Shown one piece after another: positions 56,578 to 64,000 of a stretch of 64,000 nt of DNA. The stretch is taken from assembly GCF_014648875.1 (NCBI RefSeq), contig NZ_BMRY01000008.1:62001-126000 (forward strand), written 5' to 3'. The notes below the pieces were generated by a model. That model did no database searches. It had not been told where the DNA came from and saw only the letters and a list, made by a program, of their open reading frames with translations. Every line of letters begins with the position of its first letter. Positions within the stretch are counted from its first letter, which is position 1. The stretch comes from Streptomyces parvus. GTDB lineage: Bacteria > Actinomycetota > Actinomycetes > Streptomycetales > Streptomycetaceae. Made by a program: the position numbers and the translations under genes.

Positions 56578-58809
56578 ATGAACCAGAGCGGGGCGGCGGG
56601 CGGCTCGGCCGGCGGAACACTCGCGCGTGGGGCCACCGGGAGCCCGGTGCCCACCGGCGGCCCGGCCCGTGAGCTGCTCGCGCGGGCGCAGCGGCTGCTG
56701 GAGAGCGCCCGTGCCGTGCCGGCGGACCGGGCGAACGCCGTGGCCGCCGTACGGTCCGTGCTCGATCCGCTCCTCGACTCCCTGGTGGGGCAGGAGTTGG
56801 CCCACATCCCGGTCTCGCGGCTCAAGGACGTCACGGAGGGGCGGCTGCGGCTCGGGGCGCTGGAGCAGGCCGGGCTCGCCACGGTCGGGCAGGTCCACGG
56901 AACGGACCGCTACGAGCTCCGGCAGATTCCCGGGGTCGGGGCGCACACCGCCGACCAGGCGCTGGCGGCCGCCGCGCAGATCGCCCACGCGGTGCGCGAC
57001 ACCGTCTCGGTACGGATCGACGTGGATGCCCCGGACGACACGAGCACCGCGCTGGTGACCGCCCTGCACCGGCTGGTCGTGGCAGGTGCGGACGCGCGGC
57101 GCGCGGTGGACGCGGCCCGGCGGCTGGCGGAACTGCTGGGCCCCCGGGTGGAGACGGCCGCCCCGGGCGGGAGCCGGCTGCGGATGCTGTTCACGGGGCG
57201 GCGGTCCCGGGCGCGGGTGCGGGAGGCGCTCGACGCGGTGCGGTCGGCCGTGGGGGACGCGGTGGAACGGGAGCTGCCGGTGCTTTTCGCGCAGGCGTCG
57301 GCCGACCTGCTGCGCTCCCCGGCATCGCCCGCCGAGGCCTGGGTGGACTTCGAGCTGCGGTCCGCCGAGTACTACAGCCTGCTCGCCGAGCTGTCCGGCA
57401 GCGGCCCCGACCGGGATGCCGCCGAGGGGTTCCTGCCCGCCGGGATCGCGGACCGGGTGCGGGCGCTGCGGCTCGACGACACGTTTCTGCGGGTGTCCCT
57501 GCGCGGCTACCAGGCGTTCGGGGCGCGCTTCGCGCTGGCGCAGAAGCGAGTGATCATCGGCGACGAGATGGGCCTCGGCAAGACCGTCCAGGCCATCGCG
57601 GCCCTCGCCCATCTCGCCGCCCGGGGCGAGACCCACTTCCTCGTGGTGTGCCCGGCGAGCGTGCTGATCAACTGGACCCGGGAGATCCGGGCCCGCTCCA
57701 CCCTGCGCGCCGTTCCGGTGCACGGGGCGGAGCGCGTGGCGGCGTTCGCGGACTGGCGTGAGACGGGCGGGGTGGCGGTGACCACCTTCGACGCGCTGCA
57801 TCTGCTGCCCGAGGCGACGGCGGCCGAGGTGCGGTCCGGGATGCTGGTGGTGGACGAGGCCCACTTCGTGAAGAACCCCGAGGCCCGCCGGTCCCGGGCG
57901 GTCGCGGGGTGGGCGGAGCGGGTGGAGCGGGTGCTGTTCCTGACCGGGACACCGATGGAGAACCGGGTGGAGGAGTTCCGCAGTCTGGTGCGCCAACTGC
58001 GTCCCGAACTCGCGCCGTCGGTGAGCACGACGCACGGCGCGGCCGGTTCGCGGGCCTTCCGCCGGGCCGTCGCCCCCGCCTATCTGCGCCGTAACCAGGT
58101 GGACGTGCTGGCCGAACTCCCGGCGCTGGTGCAGGTGGACGAGTGGGAGGAGTTCGGGGCCGAGGACCGGGAGGCCTACGCCGAGGCAGTCGCCTCCGGG
58201 CGGTTCATGCGGATGCGCCGGGCCGCCTACGCCGTGCCCGCGGCCTCCGCCAAGCTGGAGCGGCTGCGCGAACTGGTCGACGAGGCACGGGACAACGGCC
58301 TGAAGGTGGTCGTCTTCTCCTACTTCCGCGACGTGCTCGCGGCGGTCGGCGACGCCCTGGGTCCCGACGTCTTCGGGCCGCTCTCCGGAAGCGTCCCGCC
58401 GGCCCGGCGGCAGGAGCTGGTGGACTCCTTCTCCTCGGTGGAGGGGCACGCGGTGCTGCTGAGCCAGATCCAGGCGGGCGGGACCGGGCTGAACATGCAG
58501 GCCGCCTCCGTGGTCATCCTGTGCGAGCCGCAGATCAAGCCCACGCTGGAGCACCAGGCCGTTGCCCGCGCGCACCGGATGGGGCAGGTGCGCACGGTCC
58601 AGGTGCACCGGCTGCTGGCCACCGACAGCGTCGACCAGCGCCTGGTGGAGCTGCTGGCCCGCAAGGACCGGCTCTTCGACGCGTACGCCCGCCGCAGCGA
58701 TCTCGCGGAGACCACCCCGGACGCGGTGGACGTGTCCGACGCCGAGCTGGCCCGGCGCATCGTCGAGGAGGAGCAGCAGCGGCTGGCGGGCGACACGGAC
58801 CGGGCGTGA
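56578..58809 (+). CDS. SNF2-family DEAD/DEAH-like helicase with N-terminal helix-hairpin-helix region
   Basis: The 743-residue SF2 ATPase has an N-terminal region ending in a helix-hairpin-helix-like segment (RYELRQIPGVGAHTADQALA). RecA domain 1 has Walker A IIGDEMGLGKTVQAIAALAH, Walker B VVDEAHFVKNPEARRS and LTGTPMENRVEEFRSLV. RecA domain 2 has QIQAGGTGLNMQAASVV and the arginine-finger region EHQAVARAHRMGQVRTVQVH. These are the SNF2/HepA motifs of DNA-translocating ATPases. No nuclease or methyltransferase gene is adjacent, so a defence-island role is not supported. The ATG at 56578 has AAGGA upstream. It is convergent with the laccase gene. Confidence 0.85.
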   Translation: MNQSGAAGGSAGGTLARGATGSPVPTGGPARELLARAQRLLESARAVPADRANAVAAVRSVLDPLLDSLVGQELAHIPVSRLKDVTEGRLRLGALEQAGLATVGQVHGTDRYELRQIPGVGAHTADQALAAAAQIAHAVRDTVSVRIDVDAPDDTSTALVTALHRLVVAGADARRAVDAARRLAELLGPRVETAAPGGSRLRMLFTGRRSRARVREALDAVRSAVGDAVERELPVLFAQASADLLRSPASPAEAWVDFELRSAEYYSLLAELSGSGPDRDAAEGFLPAGIADRVRALRLDDTFLRVSLRGYQAFGARFALAQKRVIIGDEMGLGKTVQAIAALAHLAARGETHFLVVCPASVLINWTREIRARSTLRAVPVHGAERVAAFADWRETGGVAVTTFDALHLLPEATAAEVRSGMLVVDEAHFVKNPEARRSRAVAGWAERVERVLFLTGTPMENRVEEFRSLVRQLRPELAPSVSTTHGAAGSRAFRRAVAPAYLRRNQVDVLAELPALVQVDEWEEFGAEDREAYAEAVASGRFMRMRRAAYAVPAASAKLERLRELVDEARDNGLKVVVFSYFRDVLAAVGDALGPDVFGPLSGSVPPARRQELVDSFSSVEGHAVLLSQIQAGGTGLNMQAASVVILCEPQIKPTLEHQAVARAHRMGQVRTVQVHRLLATDSVDQRLVELLARKDRLFDAYARRSDLAETTPDAVDVSDAELARRIVEEEQQRLAGDTDRA

Positions 58810-58864
58810 CCGGGCCCGCCCCCTCCGCGGACTCCGCGCCGGCCGGGGTCGGTGGCGGACAGGG

Positions 58865-59929
58865 TCAGTGCTGGTGTTCCCCCGCGCCCGCCCCGGTGTC
58901 CTTCGCGGCGGGCTTCTCCGCGCTCTTCTTCTCTGCCTTCTCGCCGGTCTTCTTCTCGGTGGATCCGGCCGTGTGGTGGTGGGGTTCGTAGCCCGGGATC
59001 GTGCCGTCCGGCTTCTTGATCAGCAGGAGTCCCGCCATCCCCATGTCGGAGTGGCTCTGGACGTGGCAGTGGTACATCCACGCGCCCGCGCCCACGCGTT
59101 CGCCCGCGATGATCTGGAGGCCGAAGGAGTCGGCGGGCCCGCAGATCTTGTTGTCGATGACCCGGCTGGGGTCGTCGGGGCCGGTCAGCAGGCCGGTGCG
59201 GTTGTCGGCCCAGCGGTGACCGTGGATATGGAAGGTGTGGTAGTACTCGCCGTGCGTGATCATCACGAATTCGAGCCGGTCACCCACCGTGGCCTCGAAG
59301 TTGACGCTGTTGTGGGCCGTCTTGTTGTTGATCATCATGTCGTTGAAGACGACCGTGCACGTCTGGTCGGGCAGGATGTCGCCCTTGCGGCGCACCACGA
59401 CCGGCCCGTAGAGCCCCTTGCGGATGCCGCCCGTGCCGTGGTCCGTGCCGACGACATGGTCGTGGTAGTGCCAGTAGCCCGCACTGCCCGGCTCCCAGGT
59501 GCCGTCCTTGCGGCGGCCCGGGGCGTGGGTGCGCCAGGTGTAGGTCCGGGTGCCGCCGGGCTCGACGTGGCTCTTGTTCATCCGGGTGCCGTCGTTTGCG
59601 ATGTCGTAGTCCACACCGTGCACATGGAGGCTGGCGTCGACGTCGGTGAGGTTCTCGAACTCGATGTGGACCGTGTCGCCCTCGTTCAGCTCGATGAGGG
59701 GGCCGGGGATCGAGGCCTTGCCCTTCTCGAAGCCGTAGCCCAGCTCGCCGTTCGGCAACTTCTCGGCGTACATCTTCAGTCGGCGGGTGACACCGCCCGC
59801 CGGGGCCGTACGCGGCGGATTCTCGGCCGAGCTTGCCTCCACCGCCCCGAGCGACAACGATGTCACTCCCGTCGCGGCGACCGCCGCGCCGCCGACCAGC
59901 ATCCGCCGGCTGAAGGTCCTTCGGTCCAT
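58865..59929 (-). CDS. Two-domain small laccase (SLAC-type multicopper oxidase)
   Basis: The 354-residue protein has a twin-arginine signal (MDRRTFSRRMLVGGAAVAAT) for Tat export. The four copper motifs of small laccase are HVHGVDYD, HYHDHVVG, HTFHIHGHRW and YHCHVQSHSDMGM, the last holding the type 1 Cys, His and Met. SLAC enzymes are trimers that oxidise phenols with oxygen at the cell surface; they are known from S. coelicolor. The C-terminal tail of about 40 residues is rich in Lys and Glu (EKKTGEKAEKKSAEKPAAK) and ends GEHQH. ATG 59929 has GGGGAG upstream. Confidence 0.93.
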   Translation of the reverse strand: MDRRTFSRRMLVGGAAVAATGVTSLSLGAVEASSAENPPRTAPAGGVTRRLKMYAEKLPNGELGYGFEKGKASIPGPLIELNEGDTVHIEFENLTDVDASLHVHGVDYDIANDGTRMNKSHVEPGGTRTYTWRTHAPGRRKDGTWEPGSAGYWHYHDHVVGTDHGTGGIRKGLYGPVVVRRKGDILPDQTCTVVFNDMMINNKTAHNSVNFEATVGDRLEFVMITHGEYYHTFHIHGHRWADNRTGLLTGPDDPSRVIDNKICGPADSFGLQIIAGERVGAGAWMYHCHVQSHSDMGMAGLLLIKKPDGTIPGYEPHHHTAGSTEKKTGEKAEKKSAEKPAAKDTGAGAGEHQH

Positions 59930-60210
59930 GTCGAACTCCCCACTGCGATAAGGAAACTGGCGAAGCCGCCGGTACGGAACAGGGCTCGCGGGATCCCGGA
60001 ACGGGCCACACCGTAGCCGGGGCCACTCCGTTTATCCACACTCAGGACAAAGTTCGTGCGATTGCTGCCGTAGCTATTGGCGGACCGCGAAAAGAGGTCT
60101 AGCTTCGTGCGCTGTCGCAGTGAATCAAGAGCTGCTGAAACGTTCTGACGCAGAGTGAGCAAGCCACAGTCACCGAGAGGTGCAGTGACCACAGAGGGGT
60201 GGGTGACCAC
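59930..60210. other. Divergent promoter region between laccase and ThuA/dehydrogenase genes
   Basis: This 281-base, AT-richer gap holds both promoters. TTCGTGCG occurs directly repeated at 60053 and 60104, 51 bases apart. I could not assign a -10/-35 pair with confidence. Shared use with the laccase gene suggests common control. Confidence 0.4.
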
Positions 60211-62715
60211 ATGCAGCGCGCATCACATCACCGGTCCAGATCACGACGCGGCCTCGCGGCGGCCGTGGCGGCCGGTGCGCTGACCGTGTCCATGCTGGGC
60301 AGCGGAGGCCCGGCCAGCGCGGACACATCGCCGGACCGGGCCCTGGTGGAGAAGATGACGACAACGTTGTCGCTGCCGACTCCGCCCGGGGCCAGGAACC
60401 AGGTGAAGGTGCTGGTCTTCCATGCGTCGGCGGGTGACGAGGCCCCGTACACCGACGCCGGGATCGCGGCGATCGAGAAGATCGGGCTCACCGGTCCGGA
60501 GGCCCAGCGGTTCACCACCGTGGCCACCGCCGACCCGAAGGTCTTCACCAACGGCAAGCGACTCGGCTCCTTCCACGCCGTCGTCTTCCTGACCGGCGGG
60601 GGCGACGTCCTCGATCCGGAACAGGAGGCCGGCCTGGAGGCGTACATGGAGGCGGGCGGCGGCTTCCTCGGCATCCATGACGCGGCGCGCACCGAACCGT
60701 ACTCCGACTGGTTCACCGGTCTGGTCGGGGCCCGTCCGGCGGCGAAGAGCCCGGCGGCCGTCCAGCGGGCGACCGTGGAGATCGGGGACCGGGTCCATCC
60801 GGCCACCAAAAACCTGCCGTTGGAGTGGAAGCGCCCCGACAAGTGGCTGAACTGGACGAAGAACCCGTCCGGTGACGTCCACACCGTGGCGCGGGTACGG
60901 GAGTTGACGTACAAGCCGGGCGAGGGCGCCAACGGCTGGGACCACCCGGTCTCCTGGTGCCGCGACTACGACGGCGGCCGGTCCTTCTACACGGCGATGG
61001 GCGGTACGGCGGACAGCTTCGCGGAGACCGACTTCCGCGACCATCTGCGCGGTGCGCTGTCCTGGACGAACCGGACCTCGCAGGCCGACTGCAAGGCGAC
61101 GATCACCTCGAACTACACCGCCGAGCGGGTCACCCAGCCCAACCAGCCGGGCCAGAACGACCAGATCGGCGAGCCGCACGGGCTGGTGACCGCACCGGAC
61201 GGGCGGGTCTTCTACATCGGACGCGGCGGGGCCGACAGCTCCCAGCCGGTCGTCACCGACTGGGCCGACCCGAACATCGGCAAGGGCAAGGGCGAGATCC
61301 ACGTCTACGACCCGGAGACCAAGAAGGTCACCCTGGCGGGTGCGCTGGACGTCTTCGGCAACAAGGGCGGCGGCGACGAACTCGTCAAGAACGAGGAGGG
61401 GTTGCTCGGCATCGAGCTGGACCCCGACTTCGCGTCCAACGGCTGGGTTTATCTGCACTACACCCCGCACGCCAAGATCGACCGCGACAGGCGCATGGCG
61501 ACCCGTCAGGTCTCCCGCTTCACCTTCGACTCCGCGACCGGCAAGCTGGACCTGGCGTCGGAGAAGGTGCTGCTCGGCTGGCCGGTGCAGATCAACAGCT
61601 GCTGCCACGCGGGCGGCGGCATGGCCTGGGACTCGAAGGACAACCTGTACATCGCGACCGGTGACAACAACTCCTCCGGTTTCAGCGACGGTTACTCCGG
61701 CAACAACCCGCAGCCGAACTACAAGGGCGTCTCCTTCGCCGACGCGCGGCGCACCGCGGGCAACACCAACAACCTCAACGGGAAGATCCTGCGGATCCAC
61801 CCCGAGGACGACGGCACGTACACCCTGCCCACCGGCAACCTCTTCACCGGCAAGGAGCCGGACGAGGGCGGCGGCAAGACGCGGGGCGAGATCTACGTGA
61901 TGGGCGTGCGCAACCCGGCCCGGATCTCGATCGACAAGTCGACGGACACGCTGTACGCGGGCTGGGTCGGCCCCGACGCGGGCGCGCCGTCCACCACCTG
62001 GGGTCCGGCGAAGTACGACACGTTCGCCGCGATCACCAAGGCGGGCAACCACGGCTGGCCGTACTGCATGGGCAACAACCAGCCCTACCGGGACCGCAAT
62101 CTGCCGGACCCGACGAAGCCGCTGGGCTGGTACGACTGCAACGCCCCGAAGAACGAGTCACCGAACAACGACGGCCTGGTCAAGCTGCCGCCGGTGACCC
62201 CGAACACCATCTGGTACTCCCCGCAGGGCGGCGGGGTCGACTACCCGCGCGACGCCAACGGCGTACCGAGCTACAAGCCGGAGGAGGGCAAGCAGCTGCT
62301 GCCCTGGCTCAAGGGCGGCGGCCAGGCCACGATGAACGGCCCGGTCTACCGGTACGACGCGCAGAGCGAGTCCACCGCCAAGTGGCCGGCCTACTGGGAC
62401 GGCAAGTGGTTCGTCGGTGACTTCTACGACGACACGCAGCCCCGGCACGCGGTGATCACCGACCCGAAGACGGTCGGCAAGGGCGGACTGCCCACGCACG
62501 CCGAGTCGTTGAAGAAGATCATCCCGGTCGGGGCGGACGGTATCCGCAATCTGATGGACTGGAAGTTCGCGCCGGACGGTTCGCTGTACGTCCTGGACTA
62601 CGGGCGGGGCTTCTTCACCTCCGACTCCAAGTCCGCGCTGTGGCGCGTGTCGTACAAGGGCGGCGGCGCGACGCCGGCCGCCGCGGATCTCGTCGGGAAG
62701 GCGGCGGCGAAGTGA
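60211..62715 (+). CDS. Secreted ThuA-domain / PQQ-dependent sugar-dehydrogenase-like fusion
   Basis: The 834-residue secreted protein has an Arg-rich signal region (SRSRRGLAAAVAAGALTVSM) cleaved near ASA. Residues about 55-270 form a ThuA-like trehalose-utilisation fold (VKVLVFHASAGDEAPYTDAG; GGGFLGIHDAARTEPYSDWF). Residues about 310-820 form a glucose/sorbosone-dehydrogenase beta-propeller: IGEPHGLVTAPDGRVFYIGR, GLLGIELDPDFASNGWVYLH, CCHAGGGMAWDSKDNLYIAT, GNHGWPYCMGNN. The predicted role is extracellular sugar oxidation. ATG 60211 is preferred over GTG 60199. It is coupled by a GTGA overlap to the cupredoxin gene. Confidence 0.87.
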   Translation: MQRASHHRSRSRRGLAAAVAAGALTVSMLGSGGPASADTSPDRALVEKMTTTLSLPTPPGARNQVKVLVFHASAGDEAPYTDAGIAAIEKIGLTGPEAQRFTTVATADPKVFTNGKRLGSFHAVVFLTGGGDVLDPEQEAGLEAYMEAGGGFLGIHDAARTEPYSDWFTGLVGARPAAKSPAAVQRATVEIGDRVHPATKNLPLEWKRPDKWLNWTKNPSGDVHTVARVRELTYKPGEGANGWDHPVSWCRDYDGGRSFYTAMGGTADSFAETDFRDHLRGALSWTNRTSQADCKATITSNYTAERVTQPNQPGQNDQIGEPHGLVTAPDGRVFYIGRGGADSSQPVVTDWADPNIGKGKGEIHVYDPETKKVTLAGALDVFGNKGGGDELVKNEEGLLGIELDPDFASNGWVYLHYTPHAKIDRDRRMATRQVSRFTFDSATGKLDLASEKVLLGWPVQINSCCHAGGGMAWDSKDNLYIATGDNNSSGFSDGYSGNNPQPNYKGVSFADARRTAGNTNNLNGKILRIHPEDDGTYTLPTGNLFTGKEPDEGGGKTRGEIYVMGVRNPARISIDKSTDTLYAGWVGPDAGAPSTTWGPAKYDTFAAITKAGNHGWPYCMGNNQPYRDRNLPDPTKPLGWYDCNAPKNESPNNDGLVKLPPVTPNTIWYSPQGGGVDYPRDANGVPSYKPEEGKQLLPWLKGGGQATMNGPVYRYDAQSESTAKWPAYWDGKWFVGDFYDDTQPRHAVITDPKTVGKGGLPTHAESLKKIIPVGADGIRNLMDWKFAPDGSLYVLDYGRGFFTSDSKSALWRVSYKGGGATPAAADLVGKAAAK

Positions 62716-64000
62716 GACACCATCCCTACCTCGCACGCAGGCGGCATCGTCCGCGGAGTTTCTGGGTGGCCCTGCTGGCCTCCCTGCTGATGGTCCTCGG
62801 GCTGACCTCGACGGCCGCGTACGGCAAGGGCGGCGACGCTCCCGAGGCCAAGGCCGCCGACCAGGTGCTGACCTGGACCGCGGGCGACCCCATCGACCGC
62901 TACCTGACCGCGCCCGAGACGGCGGTGGCCGGCAAGGCGACGATCGTCTTCGAGAACAGCACGGCGACCGGCAACACGACGAGCATGCCGCACACGCTGA
63001 CGTTCAGTACGTCGGACCCGGAGTACAACCAGGACGTCCAGCTCAACATCCTGGCCAACCCGAGCGACGCCGAGGGCGGCAAGCACAGCGTCGAGGTCAC
63101 GCTGACGCCGGGCAAGTACTACTACCACTGCACGATCCCCGGCCACGGGCAGATGAAGGGCGTGCTGACCGTCACCGAAGGCGGTGGCGGGGACGACACC
63201 GAGGCCCCCGCGACCTCGGCGAAGGTCGACGGCGACCAGAACGGCGACGGCGCGTACATCGGCCAGGCCACGGTGACGGTCGAGGCCACCGACGCGGGCT
63301 CGGGCGTCGACACCGTCGAGTACGCACTCGGGGCGGACGGCGAGTGGCAGCCCTACACCGCACCGGTCGTGGTGAACGAGGTCGGCGACCACACGGTCCG
63401 CTACCGGGCCACCGACAAGGCGGGCAACGCGGCCGAGGAGAAATCCGTCGACTTCGCGGTGGCGGCCCCGCCGACCGACGACGAGACCCCGCCGGAGACC
63501 TCGGCGACCGTCACCGGGGAGAAGGACGACGCGGGCGCGTACCTGGGCATGGCCACGGTCACCGTGACCGCGTCCGACACCGGGTCCGGCGTCAACACCA
63601 TCGAGTACGCGCTCGGCGCGGACGGTGAGTGGAAGGCGTACTCCGCACCGGTGATGGTCCACGAGCTGGGCGAGCACACCGTCCGCTACCGGGCCACCGA
63701 CCGGTCGGGCAACGTCGCGGACGAGAAGTCCGTCGACTTCACCGTGGTGGAGCCGCCGTCGCAGGACCAGACGGCTCCGGAGACCTCGGTGAAGGTCGAG
63801 GGCGACAAGAACAGCGACGGCGCGTTCATCACCAGCGCCAAGGCGACCGTCACCGCGACCGACGACGACTCGGGCGTGGAGAAGGTGGAGTACAGCCTCG
63901 ACGGCGGACCGTACCTCGCGTACACCGCCCCGGTGATCGTCGACCGGGTGGGCCACCACACCATCGCCCACCGGGCCACGGACAAGGCGGGCAACACCTC
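62712..64000 (+). CDS. Secreted cupredoxin with OmpL47-like repeat domains (partial)
   Basis: About 429 residues are visible and the frame runs past the window. The GTG at 62712 overlaps the previous stop as GTGA. After an n-region and hydrophobic core (WVALLASLLMVLGLTSTAAY) comes a plastocyanin-like domain. Its type 1 copper ligands are all present: His94 (TSMPHTLTF), then Cys140, His145 and Met148 in YYYHCTIPGHGQMKG. Three repeats of about 95 residues follow, each with GSGVDTVEYALGADGEWQPY-like and GDHTVRYRATDKAGN-like segments typical of OmpL47-type beta-sandwich domains. It probably passes electrons or binds copper next to the fused dehydrogenase and laccase. Confidence 0.87.
   Translation, partial: MRHHPYLARRRHRPRSFWVALLASLLMVLGLTSTAAYGKGGDAPEAKAADQVLTWTAGDPIDRYLTAPETAVAGKATIVFENSTATGNTTSMPHTLTFSTSDPEYNQDVQLNILANPSDAEGGKHSVEVTLTPGKYYYHCTIPGHGQMKGVLTVTEGGGGDDTEAPATSAKVDGDQNGDGAYIGQATVTVEATDAGSGVDTVEYALGADGEWQPYTAPVVVNEVGDHTVRYRATDKAGNAAEEKSVDFAVAAPPTDDETPPETSATVTGEKDDAGAYLGMATVTVTASDTGSGVNTIEYALGADGEWKAYSAPVMVHELGEHTVRYRATDRSGNVADEKSVDFTVVEPPSQDQTAPETSVKVEGDKNSDGAFITSAKATVTATDDDSGVEKVEYSLDGGPYLAYTAPVIVDRVGHHTIAHRATDKAGNT
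63198..64000 (+). repeat. Three in-frame ~285-bp repeats encoding OmpL47-like domains
   Basis: Repeats begin near 63198, 63483 and 63768 and correspond to about 95 residues each. The first two are most alike (both have VEYALGADGEW or IEYALGADGEW, and HTVRYRATD); the third is more diverged (EYSLDGGPYLAYTAP). More may follow beyond the window. Such tandem domains can vary in number by recombination. Confidence 0.75.

Noticed and set aside
1..64000. CRISPR arrays, tRNA/rRNA genes, prophage or integrative elements
   Set aside because: No spaced repeat array, cloverleaf-like segment, integrase or att-like repeat was seen; the tandem repeats at 48 kb lack spacers.

Overview
The window is a stretch of Streptomyces-type chromosome. 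It has very high GC with strong third-position GC bias, frequent GTG/TTG starts, many start-stop overlaps, a WhiB-family protein, an SsgA-family sporulation protein and a two-domain small laccase. From memory, the gene order matches the S. coelicolor SCO67xx region in inverted order (hopanoid genes, idi, the SCO6745 family, the fad genes, ssgD, a UvrA-like ABC protein, a WhiB protein, SLAC). This collinearity was not checked by search. I see no integrase, insertion sequence, CRISPR array, tRNA or rRNA. The one mobile-looking item is a 178-bp palindromic MITE-like element.

Layout. 1-2513 (minus): hopanoid precursor genes hpnC-hpnD-hpnE. 2881-9989 (minus): a tightly overlapping seven-gene operon ending in a strong hairpin. 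It encodes a DUF5941/CDP-alcohol phosphatidyltransferase, a sugar-phosphate-type nucleotidyltransferase, an sn-glycerol-1-phosphate dehydrogenase homologue, a second CDP-alcohol phosphatidyltransferase, a GT2 glycosyltransferase and a TagGH-type ABC exporter. I read it as an uncharacterised pathway that makes and exports a CDP-activated polyol-phosphate glycoconjugate; this is the best candidate for an undescribed system. 10.2-13.1 kb (plus): galE, a CDF metal transporter and idi. 13.1-17.9 kb: a GHKL ATPase, an HdeD-like membrane protein, an enoyl-CoA hydratase, two DJ-1/PfpI-fold genes (one a GlxA-type regulator) and an SCO6745-family gene behind a TetR-type palindrome. 18.1-24.8 kb: tex, an ABC-F ATPase, a secreted GH64 beta-1,3-glucanase with a LacI-type operator, and a D-amino-acid oxidase-like protein. 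25-32.5 kb: a BCCT transporter, two secreted metallopeptidases (M14, M1), an MpaB/DUF2236 protein, a macro-domain protein and a MerR regulator.

32.5-38.5 kb (minus): a beta-oxidation operon reading CoA-transferase, acyl-CoA dehydrogenase, thiolase, FadB, with the palindromic element between the last two. 38.7-44.4 kb: a saccharopine-dehydrogenase-like reductase, a 47-residue membrane peptide missing from ordinary ORF lists, a membrane glutaredoxin, endonuclease V, a YciI protein, a hydrolase, a secreted BNR-repeat protein and ssgD. 44.5-51.6 kb: an ABC-F ATPase with a possible peptide leader, an AraC regulator plus hydrolase, a UvrA-like ABC ATPase divergent from them across two kinds of tandem repeat, and an acyl-ACP desaturase behind a palindromic operator. 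51.7-64 kb: a 1124-residue HEAT-like protein of unknown function, a WhiB protein, a VOC protein, an SNF2 helicase, the small laccase, and a coupled pair consisting of a secreted ThuA/PQQ-dehydrogenase-like fusion and a cupredoxin with OmpL47-like repeats that runs off the window end.

Several genes (galE, enoyl-CoA hydratase, nfi, yciI, the UvrA-like gene, macro domain, SCO6745 family) have a TANNNT box 6-7 bases before an ATG with no Shine-Dalgarno sequence, so leaderless transcription looks common here.
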